DNA from: an uncultured Clostridia bacterium
Lineage (GTDB): Bacteria; Bacillota; Clostridia; Christensenellales; Borkfalkiaceae
DNA length: 10,128 nt
Direction of reading: 5' to 3'
Assembly (NCBI GenBank): GCA_937920115.1
Contig: CALGVF010000032.1
Span: forward strand, 1 to 10,128
Position 1 is the first letter of the stretch. Each line of letters starts with the position of its first letter. Shown here in pieces: positions 1-6,472 of this stretch. The notes beneath the pieces were generated by a model. The model searched no databases. It was not told the DNA's origin and saw only the letters and a program-made list of their open reading frames with translations. Position numbers and translations under genes: made by a program.

Positions 1-3000
1 AGCCCGACTTTTATCGCTCCCTTCCGTCTCGCGGCGTTCTTCAATTTTGCAATAAGTATGAGATTATCGACTTCTACGGGGACTTTTCCGTAGTTTTCTT
101 CGAGCGACGAGCGGACTCTGTTCTCGTCTTCCGTCGTCTTGATTTCTGCTATCTGCTTGTAGCAGTCCATTCTCGACGGCGGCGTGGAAATGTACTCTTC
201 GGGAATATACGCGTCCATATTAACGTCGAGTTCGGTGTCGTAATCTTTGACCGTCTCGCCGAGACTTTCCTTTAAGAGTTTGTTGTACAGTTCGTAGCCG
301 ATCTTGTCCATGTGACCGTGCTGTTCTTTGCCTAAAACATTGCCCGCACCCCTTATTTCGAGGTCGCGGAGAGCGATTTTGTAGCCGCTCCCCATTTCGG
401 TAAATTCCATTAAAGCGGAAAGCCGTTTATACGCCGTATCGGAAAGCACTTTTTCCTGCTTGAACGTAAAATACGCGTGAGCCATTACGTTGCTTCTGCC
501 GACCCTGCCTTTGAGTTGGTACAAGGTTGAAAGCCCGAGCCTGTCGGCGTCGATTACGATTAAAGTGTTCGCTTTCGGAAGGTCGATGCCGTTTTCGATA
601 ATCGTCGTCGCTATCATAACGTTATATTTTTCGTCGTAGAAACTCATAACGCTGTCTTCCAAAGCCCGTTTATCCATTCTGCCGTGGGCGGTAATAATCT
701 TCGCGTCGGGCAGAAGTTCTCTCACGTGTTCGCTGAATTTGTATATCGTCTCGACTCTGTTGTACAGTATAAGTACCTGCCCTTCCCTCGAAAGTTCCCG
801 TCTTACGGCGTCGACGATTAAAGCGTCGCTTTCCTCCGTAACGTAGGTCTGAACGGGTATTCTGACTTTCGGCGGCGTGGATATGGTGCTTATGTCTCTT
901 ATTCCCGAAAGCGACATATGCAGAGTTCTCGGTATCGGCGTAGCCGTCATCGTGAGAGTGTCTACGTTATCTTTCAGAAGTTTCAGTTTTTCCTTATGCT
1001 CGACCCCGAAACGCTGTTCTTCGTCGAGTATCAAAAGCCCTAAATCTTTGAATTTCACCTCTTTGTTAAAGAGGGCGTGAGTACCTATAACGAAGTCTAT
1101 ATCCCCGTCTATAAGTCCTTTAATCGTACTTTCTACTTGTTTTTGAGTTTTAAATCTGTTGAGCGAGGCGATTCTTATCCCGAAGTTTTTAAACCTCGAA
1201 ACAGCCGCCCTGTAATGCTGTTCGCAAAGTATCGTGGTAGGGCAAACCAAAGCCACTTGCTTGCCGTCGGTTATCGCTTTAAACGCCGCTCTGAACGCAA
1301 CCTCGGTCTTACCGAAACCGACGTCACCGCAAAGAAGTCTGTCCATAACCTTGTCGCTTTCCATATCCGCTTTAATCTCGGCTTCCGATTGAAGTTGGTC
1401 CTCGGTAGCCTCGAACTCGAACTGCTCGTCGAACTCGTCGGAAAGCGAGGTGTCGGGCGAAAACGCGAAACCTCTCTTCTCTTTACGCAGTTTGTAAAGT
1501 TGTTTCAGGTTTATCGTCATTTCGGCGATAGAGGCTTTGGCCCTTTGCTTTATGCGGTCGAATTCCTTTCCGCCTATCTTGTTGAGCGTGGGCTTGTCGC
1601 CGCCGACGTACTTCGTCAGTCTATCCATTTGGTCCACGCCGACGTAGAGCATATCGCCGCCCTGATACTGAACGGCAACGTAGTCTTTGCTTCCGTCCTG
1701 CGTGGTAATTCTCTTTACGCCCGTAACGTAGCCTACGCCGTGTATTTCGTGTACGGCGAAATCTCCGACTTCGGGGGCTTGGAATAAATCGCCCCTCTTC
1801 TTTTTAATCTTCTTTTCTTCGGGTTTATCCAAAAAGAGGTCGCCCGTGCCGATTAAAACGAGTTTCGCCTCGTGGGATATAAGCCCCGTGGGCAGGAAAA
1901 AGGACGAGACCTGAACCATTCCGTAACGAACGCCGTCGCCGTCCGAACGAAGTGCGGGTATACCCTGTTCCGCGAACGCGTCGGCGATTTTCTCCGCTCT
2001 CCCACCGCTTCCGCAACATATTACGATTTTATAACCCGTAAATTTCCAATTCTTGACGTCTCTGAAAAGATCCTCGATTTTCGCCGAGTACCTCGCGACG
2101 GGCGAACTTTTTACGGCGAACGTTTTGAGCGGGTTAAAAAACGGAATAGCCGTCGTCAGATTTTGCAGGGCGAGTTCTTTAAACTCCGCAAGGCGTTTTA
2201 TGAGTTTATTGCTGTCCGCAAGTTGTAAAATGGTAAAGTCCAACGCCCTGCCCGTTCTCGAAAGAGTCAATACCCTCTCGGTATGCTCTTTGATTATCGA
2301 CGAAAGATTGTCGGAAATCATTTTGCACTCGTCGAAAATAACGACTGTATCTTTCGAGAAAAAAGACAACGGGTCGTCGGTGACGGTCGGAAGTACAGGC
2401 ATTAAAAACTGCAACTCGTCGCCCGTCTCGCCCTCGTCGATTTTCTCGGTGAGTTCGGAGACGATTTTTCTCGCGTCGTCCTTTACGAGCAAGGTTTTGA
2501 ACTTCGACAGCGACTCTTTAAGTCTCGTTTTTATGCCGTCCGCGTCTTCTTTTCTTATTATCGTATCGGTTGCGGATATAACGGTGACTTTCGCTACCGT
2601 CTTTTTATTCTCTTTGTCGCCGCCGACGTACTCGGTAATCGTTTCGATTTCGTCGCCGAAAAAGTCTATTCTGTAAATACTTTGCGAACCTACGGGATAA
2701 ATCTCGAAAATATCGCCCCTTAACGCGAACGAAGCCTTATCTTCGGCAAATTCACGCCTTTTATAGCCGCATTTGACTAAAAACGAAGCGAGTTCGTAGG
2801 GGTCTAAGGTCTGACCTCTCTCTATCGTTATCGACGGAAGTTCCTTAGGGAACAGTTGTAAAAGACTTTCCGTCGTCGCGACGATATACCTGGATCCGCT
2901 CTGAATTTTATAAATCGCTTCTAAACGCTCGTAATATCTCGTTTTGTCGAAAGCGGTTTTATAAAGCAAAACGTCGTCTTTCGGCGGCAGGTATACGACT

Positions 3001-3218
3001 TCTTCGCCGAGCATTGCGGCGAGTTCTTCTTTTACTTTCGCCCCATAAAAGCCGTCTTTTACGATATACAAAAAAGGCGTATCTAACGCACAAGCGATAT
3101 GGCACTTCTCCGCAAACGACACGCCGAAAGCCGCAGAGGGAGCCCCGCTGCGGACAAATTTTACGACCGAGGAAATCTCCCCGCCCGAATTTTCTGCTTT
3201 TAGAAATTCTTTGAGCAT
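1..3218 (-). CDS. mfd: Transcription-repair coupling factor Mfd (C-terminus cut by window edge)
   Basis: ATP-dependent DNA translocase that removes RNA polymerase stalled at lesions and recruits UvrA for nucleotide excision repair. 1072 residues are visible, and one open frame links the start to the left edge at every checkpoint I tested. The N-terminal UvrB-like module contains RGDIFEIYP. The RNA-polymerase interaction domain starts near residue 485 (GDFAVHEIHGVGYV). The RecG-like translocase follows: TEDQL, Walker A GDVGFGKT (Lys637), DEEQ box (Asp732), TATPIPRT near 757, QLKGRVGRS near 901, and RGAGNVLG near 955-965. The last ~70 residues belong to the C-terminal TRCF domain. E. coli Mfd has 1148 residues and B. 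subtilis 1177, so roughly 70-110 residues are missing off the edge. The ATG at 3218 gives a normal family N-terminus (MLKEFLKAEN) but has no clear Shine-Dalgarno sequence. It lies 15 nt after a terminator-like hairpin and T-tract. Identity is secure; the exact start is a little less so. Confidence 0.97.
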   Translation of the reverse strand, partial: MLKEFLKAENSGGEISSVVKFVRSGAPSAAFGVSFAEKCHIACALDTPFLYIVKDGFYGAKVKEELAAMLGEEVVYLPPKDDVLLYKTAFDKTRYYERLEAIYKIQSGSRYIVATTESLLQLFPKELPSITIERGQTLDPYELASFLVKCGYKRREFAEDKASFALRGDIFEIYPVGSQSIYRIDFFGDEIETITEYVGGDKENKKTVAKVTVISATDTIIRKEDADGIKTRLKESLSKFKTLLVKDDARKIVSELTEKIDEGETGDELQFLMPVLPTVTDDPLSFFSKDTVVIFDECKMISDNLSSIIKEHTERVLTLSRTGRALDFTILQLADSNKLIKRLAEFKELALQNLTTAIPFFNPLKTFAVKSSPVARYSAKIEDLFRDVKNWKFTGYKIVICCGSGGRAEKIADAFAEQGIPALRSDGDGVRYGMVQVSSFFLPTGLISHEAKLVLIGTGDLFLDKPEEKKIKKKRGDLFQAPEVGDFAVHEIHGVGYVTGVKRITTQDGSKDYVAVQYQGGDMLYVGVDQMDRLTKYVGGDKPTLNKIGGKEFDRIKQRAKASIAEMTINLKQLYKLRKEKRGFAFSPDTSLSDEFDEQFEFEATEDQLQSEAEIKADMESDKVMDRLLCGDVGFGKTEVAFRAAFKAITDGKQVALVCPTTILCEQHYRAAVSRFKNFGIRIASLNRFKTQKQVESTIKGLIDGDIDFVIGTHALFNKEVKFKDLGLLILDEEQRFGVEHKEKLKLLKDNVDTLTMTATPIPRTLHMSLSGIRDISTISTPPKVRIPVQTYVTEESDALIVDAVRRELSREGQVLILYNRVETIYKFSEHVRELLPDAKIITAHGRMDKRALEDSVMSFYDEKYNVMIATTIIENGIDLPKANTLIVIDADRLGLSTLYQLKGRVGRSNVMAHAYFTFKQEKVLSDTAYKRLSALMEFTEMGSGYKIALRDLEIRGAGNVLGKEQHGHMDKIGYELYNKLLKESLGETVKDYDTELDVNMDAYIPEEYISTPPSRMDCYKQIAEIKTTEDENRVRSSLEENYGKVPVEVDNLILIAKLKNAARRKGAIKVG

Positions 3219-3233
3219 ATTTTACTTTTTATC

Positions 3234-3263
3234 AAAAAAACGCAAAACGCCTTAAAAGGCGTT
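3234..3263 (-). terminator. Intrinsic terminator or attenuator between pth and mfd
   Basis: On the minus strand the perfect stem AACGCC/GGCGTT (3258-3263 with 3246-3251; two further A:T pairs can form inside the loop) is followed by TTTTGCGTTTTTTT ending at 3234. This has the shape of a Rho-independent terminator for pth transcripts. It ends only 15 nt before the mfd ATG, so it may instead attenuate read-through into mfd. The T-run is interrupted by GCG, which could weaken it. Confidence 0.65.
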
Positions 3264-3283
3264 AAGGTTAAGTTGAGCGTTTT

Positions 3284-3329
3284 GTCCCCTATCGTCGGCT
3301 TCGCCGCCACTTTCCCCGAAGGAGAAAGC
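3284..3329. repeat. Intergenic modular repeat, variant copy A
   Basis: The copy begins TCCCCTATCGTC, continues with a small hairpin GGC-TTC-GCC, and ends with CCAC plus the 19-bp hairpin unit CTTTCCCCGAAGGAGAAAG (3310-3328) and C. The outer parts match copies B and C at 4195-4254 and 7552-7611, but the middle module is different and shorter. The 19-bp unit differs from the others at exactly two bases, which pair with each other in the stem (3313 and 3325). It lies about 50 bp downstream of the pth stop. Confidence 0.8.
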
Positions 3330-3346
3330 AAATGGTGTTTTGACGT

Positions 3347-3363
3347 CCTCCGAAGGAGAAAGC
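3347..3363. repeat. Partial repeat unit next to pth stop
   Basis: CCTCCGAAGGAGAAAGC repeats the right half of the copy A hairpin unit in the same orientation, 34 bp further along. Its left half has diverged, leaving only a short CTCC-GAA-GGAG stem. It sits 16 bp downstream of the pth stop codon and looks like a decayed or truncated unit of the same family. Confidence 0.6.
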
Positions 3364-3379
3364 GATTATCGGGGCTTCA

Positions 3380-3955
3380 TTATTCCGTATAGGAACGACC
3401 GTTGAATTTACACATTACGTCGTCGATTTTCTTGCCGCGGATAAACTCGTCGGCGGCTGAAACCGCTTCGTTTACCGAAAATTTGAATTTCGGTTCGTCG
3501 GCTTTCTTTACGTCGGATAAAACGTAGGAAAGTATCTCGTAATCGCCCTCGGGCTTAGTTCCTATTCTCACTCTCGGAAAATTTTCCGTTCCGAGCATTT
3601 TCGTCACGTTCCTCATTCCGTTATGGGTGCCTGACGAGCCGCTTTTGCGTATGCGGAGCGAACCTATCGGTATGTCTATATCGTCGTAAATCACGAGTAT
3701 GTTTTCGGTCGGTATTTTAAAGTATGCCGCGATAGGCTCGACGCTTTCGCCGCTTAAATTCATAAAGGTTTGCGGCTTTAAAAATATGACTTTTTCGCCG
3801 CTTATATTCTTTACTCCGTACAGTCCGTTAAAGCCTTTTTTATCGAAATTTACGCCGTTTTTTTCGGCGAGAAGTTCGACTGCCATAAAACCGAGATTAT
3901 GGAGCGTTTTAAGATATTTATCACCCGGATTTCCGAGTCCTACGACTAAATACAT
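3380..3955 (-). CDS. pth: Peptidyl-tRNA hydrolase
   Basis: Cytosolic enzyme that cleaves the ester bond of peptidyl-tRNAs dropped from ribosomes, freeing tRNA for reuse. It is 191 residues long (E. coli Pth has 194). Visible active-site residues are Asn9 in GLGNPG, catalytic His19 in TLHN, Met65-Asn66 in KPQTFMNLSG, Asp91 in YDDIDIP, and His111-Asn112 in SGTHNGMRN, matching E. coli N10, H20, M67-N68, D93 and H113-N114. An in-frame ATG at 4030 would add 25 residues with no family counterpart. The ATG at 3955 gives the canonical MYLVVGLGNPG start and is preceded by an AAAAGGA ribosome site. In B. subtilis the orthologue spoVC lies between prs and mfd, as here. Upstream lie a candidate promoter at 4297-4325 and a repeat element that would fall within the 5' leader. 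Confidence 0.97.
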   Translation of the reverse strand: MYLVVGLGNPGDKYLKTLHNLGFMAVELLAEKNGVNFDKKGFNGLYGVKNISGEKVIFLKPQTFMNLSGESVEPIAAYFKIPTENILVIYDDIDIPIGSLRIRKSGSSGTHNGMRNVTKMLGTENFPRVRIGTKPEGDYEILSYVLSDVKKADEPKFKFSVNEAVSAADEFIRGKKIDDVMCKFNGRSYTE

Positions 3956-4070
3956 ACTTTTTTCCTTTTCGGAACGCCCCGTTCTTAAAAATACATATAT
4001 TTTAAGATTTTGTCCGAGAAGCCGTCCCATGTGAACACTATGTTTATTCCCCGCTTTATGAAAAGCCTTT

Positions 4071-4255
4071 CGCTTCCTCCTTCGGGGGAAGTTTTGACTA
4101 CAATTTACCTTTTGCCGTCTCCTTCGGGGAAGGTGTCGCTGAAAGCGACGGAAGGGGACAATAAATCACTGCTTTGTTCCGCTTTACATTTTTATCCCCT
4201 ATCGTCAAAATCTCGCTCACGCTCAATTTTGCCACTTCCCCCGAAGGAGGAAGCG
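4071..4255. repeat. Intergenic modular repeat, copy B, bounded by 21-bp perfect inverted arms
   Basis: The left arm (4071-4091) and right arm (4235-4255) are perfect 21-bp inverted repeats, each containing the 19-bp hairpin unit CTTCCCCCGAAGGAGGAAG or its complement. Inside lie a perfect GTCGCT-GAA-AGCGAC hairpin (4135-4149), a CCTTC-GGG-GAAGG stem (4121-4133), and a module with CAAAAT/ATTTTG ends (4206-4231). The right 60 bp (4195-4254) match 7552-7611 with one difference, at 4219. No target-site duplication is apparent and there is no transposase. It lies between the candidate pth promoter and the pth start. Confidence 0.85.
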
Positions 4256-4296
4256 TTGTCTGCCGTTTTGATAACACGTATCGTTTCTCCGAAGAG

Positions 4297-4325
4297 ATTT
4301 TATCACGAGAGAGAGCGTACTCCAA
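4297..4325 (-). promoter_or_regulatory. Candidate sigma-A promoter for pth
   Basis: On the minus strand a weak -35 TTGGAG (4325-4320) is followed by a 17-bp spacer and TAAAAT (4302-4297). The spacer ends in TGA, giving the extended -10 TGATAAAAT. It lies downstream of the prs terminator and upstream of pth. A start near 4290 would give pth a leader of about 335 nt that includes repeat copy B. A weaker alternative is TTGAAA (4361-4356) with TTTATT (4338-4333), also spaced 17 bp, overlapping the TTGAA-N5-TTCAA inverted repeat. Confidence 0.4.
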
Positions 4326-4346
4326 AACCGTTAATAAAAGGAAGCC

Positions 4347-4361
4347 TTGAACAGTTTTCAA
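4347..4361. repeat. Small inverted repeat TTGAA-N5-TTCAA
   Basis: A perfect 5-bp inverted repeat with a 5-bp spacer lies between the prs terminator and the candidate pth promoter, overlapping a weak -35-like TTGAAA. It could be an operator half-site pair or chance; nothing else in the window repeats it. Confidence 0.25.
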
Positions 4362-4419
4362 CGTTCCTAATAAAAGATACTACCATTGACCGGCAGGCAA
4401 ATACAACCTAAATCTATAC

Positions 4420-4454
4420 GATATAAAAGGTTGTCGCCGACAAAGCGACAACCT
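4420..4454 (-). terminator. Rho-independent terminator of prs
   Basis: On the minus strand a perfect 10-bp stem AGGTTGTCGC/GCGACAACCT (4454-4445 with 4437-4428, 7-nt loop) is followed by TTTTATAT (4427-4420). It begins 38 bp after the prs stop, so it should end the prs transcript and separate prs from pth. The T-tract is short but the stem is the strongest simple hairpin in the window. Confidence 0.85.
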
Positions 4455-4492
4455 ACTTATCTTTTTCTCAGTTGTTTTAACTTTATTTATCT

Positions 4493-5452
4493 TTATTTGT
4501 CCTGTTTTTCGTAAATATCGGACATCTTCGCGTCTTTGTAGACGATGTTTATCGCCTGAGCGAATACCTTTGCGACCGAAAGTACTTCGATTTTCGGAAT
4601 TTTCTTCTCTTCGGGAAGCGGTATCGTGTCTAAAACTACGAGTTTGTCGATATGCGAATCCTGTATCCTCTGAATAGCGGGTCCGCTCAGAACGGCGTGA
4701 GTACAGCAAGCGAATATCTTTTTCGCTCCGTTCTTGTACAACGCTTCCGCTCCTTGACAAATCGTGCCTGCGGTGTCTATCATATCGTCTACCATAAGGC
4801 ATGTCTTACCGCTTACGTCGCCGATAATATTCATAACTTCGACCTGATTAGCCTTCGGGCGTCTCTTGTCCACTATCGCCATGGGACAGTTGAGTTTCGC
4901 CGCAACGTTTCTCGCTCTCGATACGGAGCCTACGTCGGGAGATACGACGACGAAATCGTCGTCAACGAATTTCTGGAAGTATTTATAAAGGATAGGTCCG
5001 CCAACGAGGTGGTCGACGGGAATATCGAAAAAGCCCTGAATCTGGTTGGCGTGTAAGTCCATGGTAAGGATTCTGTCCGCCCCTGCCGAGGTGATAATGT
5101 CCGCAACGAGTTTCGCCGTAATCGGATCTCTCGCCTTCGCTTTTCTGTCCTGACGGGCGTACCCGAAATAAGGCATAACCGCCGTAATTCTTCCTGCCGA
5201 AGCCCTCCTTGCCGCGTCAATCATTATGAGAAGTTCCATAAGGTTCTCGTTTACGGGAGTACAGGTAGACTGAATAATGAATACGTCTCTTCCTCTCACC
5301 GATTCGCCGAGGTGAACGCTCGTTTCGCCGTCCGAAAAATGCCCGACTTCGCAGTCGCTCAAAGGAATTCTGAGTTCTTTTGAAATCGCCTCCGCTAAGT
5401 TCCTGTTGGAATTGCCTGCAAAAAGTTTAATCTCCGTGCTGTGTGTAATCAT
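4493..5452 (-). CDS. prs: Ribose-phosphate diphosphokinase (PRPP synthetase)
   Basis: Converts ribose 5-phosphate and ATP into PRPP and AMP, supplying purine, pyrimidine, NAD, histidine and tryptophan synthesis in the cytosol. At 319 residues it has the standard class I length. It shows FSDGET (39-44), ATP-site YARQDRK (98-104), MDLHANQIQGFF (131-142), the DKRRPK segment (195-200) and the PRPP loop VDDMIDTAGT (221-230). The start at 5452 is fixed by a strong ribosome site, GGAGGAAGCA directly before ATG, and by the family N-terminus with KLFAGNSN. It has its own consensus-like promoter (5508-5536) and a downstream terminator (4420-4454), so it is probably mainly a single-gene transcript, with possible read-through from tadA. 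It heads the prs-pth-mfd synteny typical of Bacillota. Confidence 0.98.
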   Translation of the reverse strand: MITHSTEIKLFAGNSNRNLAEAISKELRIPLSDCEVGHFSDGETSVHLGESVRGRDVFIIQSTCTPVNENLMELLIMIDAARRASAGRITAVMPYFGYARQDRKAKARDPITAKLVADIITSAGADRILTMDLHANQIQGFFDIPVDHLVGGPILYKYFQKFVDDDFVVVSPDVGSVSRARNVAAKLNCPMAIVDKRRPKANQVEVMNIIGDVSGKTCLMVDDMIDTAGTICQGAEALYKNGAKKIFACCTHAVLSGPAIQRIQDSHIDKLVVLDTIPLPEEKKIPKIEVLSVAKVFAQAINIVYKDAKMSDIYEKQDK

Positions 5453-5507
5453 TGCTTCCTCCGAAATTCGTTTCTAAGCCGCAAGGCTGTTTTCATTTGT
5501 CTTATAC

Positions 5508-5536
5508 ATTATATATAATCTTCACGATTTAATCAA
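5508..5536 (-). promoter_or_regulatory. Sigma-A promoter of prs
   Basis: On the minus strand -35 TTGATT (5536-5531) and a perfect -10 TATAAT (5513-5508) are separated by 17 bp. A start near 5501 gives a leader of about 48 nt that contains a small AGCC-TTGC-GGCT hairpin (5477-5488) and the strong GGAGG site. The promoter lies wholly in the short gap after the tadA stop, as expected for independent prs control. Confidence 0.8.
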
Positions 5537-5546
5537 GTAAATAGGG

Positions 5547-6002
5547 CTATTTGCGACGAGTTTTAAAAAAAGTTTTTAACTTTTCCGAACATTCCTCTTC
5601 CATTACGCCGCCCTCGAAGTCGGTAACGTGATTGAGTCCGCTGCCCGTCAGAATGTCGAATCTGCTCACCGCTCCGCCGCCTTTCGGTTCGTACGCCCCG
5701 AAGTATACTTTCTTTATCCGAGCGTTGGCAATCGCCCCCGAACACATGGCGCAAGGCTCCAACGTAACGTAGAGTTCGCAGTCGTCGAGTCGCCAATCGC
5801 CGAGTTTTCTGCACGCTTTTTCTATTGCGAGCATCTCCGCGTGAGCCGTCGCGAGCCGTTTAGTCTGTCTGAGGTTGTATGCCCTCGTAAAGATTTTGCC
5901 GTCTTTTACGATAACGCAACCTATCGGCACTTCTTCTTTTTTTTCGGCTTTGTCCGCTTCTTTTATCGCCGCTTTCATAAATTTGATTTTTTCGTCCGTC
6001 AT
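5547..6002 (-). CDS. tadA: tRNA-specific adenosine deaminase TadA
   Basis: Zinc deaminase that converts A34 to inosine in the anticodon of tRNA-Arg(ACG), needed to read CGN codons. The 151-residue protein has the cytidine/deoxycytidylate deaminase fold: HAE with zinc ligand His54 and catalytic proton-shuttle Glu56, then PCAMC with zinc ligands Cys84 and Cys87. VPIGCVIV, LYVTLEPCAMCSGAI and AYEPKGGG near the middle are typical of TadA, not of guanine or cytosine deaminases. The start ATG at 6002 overlaps the rlmH stop (ATGA), implying translational coupling, and the nearest GGAG lies about 13 nt away. There is no terminator hairpin after the stop at 5547, so some read-through into prs is possible. 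Confidence 0.95.
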   Translation of the reverse strand: MTDEKIKFMKAAIKEADKAEKKEEVPIGCVIVKDGKIFTRAYNLRQTKRLATAHAEMLAIEKACRKLGDWRLDDCELYVTLEPCAMCSGAIANARIKKVYFGAYEPKGGGAVSRFDILTGSGLNHVTDFEGGVMEEECSEKLKTFFKTRRK

Positions 6003-6472
6003 TTATGGTATTCCGCTCCGTTTATTATCGTAAAAGCCCTGTAAATCTGTTCGGAAAGCATTACTCTCGCCAATGTGTGCGGAAAAGTCATATCCGAGAA
6101 TGATATTTTGTCTTTACACAGGCGTTTTATCCGCTCGTCTATCCCGTAACTTCCGCCGATTATGAAGGTTATTTCGCCCTCGCCCCTGTCGATTTTCATC
6201 TTTATAAACTCCGCAAGTCCCTCGGACGAGAGTTTTTTGCCCTCTATCGCAAGGCAAACGGGCGTTCCTTTTATCACCTTTTCTATGCGTTCGCCCTCGA
6301 CTGAAAGTATTTTTTCAATATTCGCGGCGGTCGTTTTGTCGTAGTTCTCTTCTTTTACCTCGACGAGCGAAAATTCGCAAAATCTCGAAAGCCTTTTGCC
6401 ATACTCGCTCACCGCTTCCGAAAAATATTTTTCCTTTACTCTGCCGACGGCGACTATTCGTATTTTTATCAT
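5999..6472 (-). CDS. rlmH: 23S rRNA (pseudouridine1915-N3)-methyltransferase RlmH
   Basis: SPOUT-family methyltransferase that uses S-adenosylmethionine to methylate pseudouridine 1915 in helix 69 of 23S rRNA on assembled 70S ribosomes. The 157-residue length fits the family (155-159). It starts MIKIRIVAVGRVKEKY. The C-terminal trefoil-knot SAM site is seen as ITFIIGGSYGID and TFPHTLARVMLSEQIYRAF, ending NGAEYHK, which resembles the conserved family C-terminus. An in-frame ATG at 6493 would add seven residues that lie inside the upstream gene. The ATG at 6472 overlaps that gene's stop as ATGA and matches the family, so it is preferred. It is the middle gene of a three-gene coupled set. Confidence 0.96.
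   Translation of the reverse strand: MIKIRIVAVGRVKEKYFSEAVSEYGKRLSRFCEFSLVEVKEENYDKTTAANIEKILSVEGERIEKVIKGTPVCLAIEGKKLSSEGLAEFIKMKIDRGEGEITFIIGGSYGIDERIKRLCKDKISFSDMTFPHTLARVMLSEQIYRAFTIINGAEYHK

Larger units (their letters stand above)
3219..3379. other. pth-mfd intergenic region, no gene
   Basis: This 161-bp gap between the pth stop and the mfd start holds, in transcription order on the minus strand, a partial repeat unit (3347-3363), a fuller variant repeat (3284-3329) and a terminator-like hairpin with T-tract (3234-3263). I see no open reading frame worth calling and no clear mfd promoter upstream of the hairpin. Confidence 0.7.
3956..4492. other. prs-pth intergenic region, no gene
   Basis: This 537-bp stretch contains the prs terminator (4420-4454), a small inverted repeat TTGAA-N5-TTCAA (4347-4361), a candidate promoter for pth (4297-4325) and a 185-bp inverted-arm repeat (4071-4255). 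Short open frames across the repeat encode peptides such as LPPSGEVAKLSVSEIL that recur in the other copy, so they are translations of the repeat, not genes. B. subtilis carries ctc between prs and pth; no trace of a ctc/L25 coding sequence is seen here. Confidence 0.75.

Noticed and set aside
877..3214. Several plus-strand open frames of 60-240 codons across this region
   Set aside because: They are antisense shadows of mfd, whose minus-strand frame carries all the family motifs continuously; the shadow peptides have no recognisable domain and are biased as expected from antisense reading.
3956..4030. Upstream pth start at 4030
   Set aside because: The extra 25 residues have no family counterpart, while the ATG at 3955 has a ribosome site and the canonical N-terminus.
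4071..4255. Calling the inverted-arm element a classical insertion sequence or MITE
   Set aside because: There is no transposase and no clear target-site duplication, and the internal hairpin modules differ between copies; plain repeat is the safer call.
4098..4361. Minus-strand 87-codon frame (LPPSGEVAKLSVSEIL peptide)
   Set aside because: It is a translation of repeat copy B. The same peptide appears from copy C at 7404-7613, so it reflects repeat DNA, not a conserved protein.
4010..4411. Plus-strand 133-codon frame
   Set aside because: It runs through repeat copy B and the pth promoter region against the gene direction and resembles nothing known.
4380..4802. Minus-strand 140-codon frame and other shadow frames over prs, tadA and the CPBP gene
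   Set aside because: They overlap well-supported genes in another frame, are rich in Arg and Ser as expected from out-of-frame reading, and show no domain.
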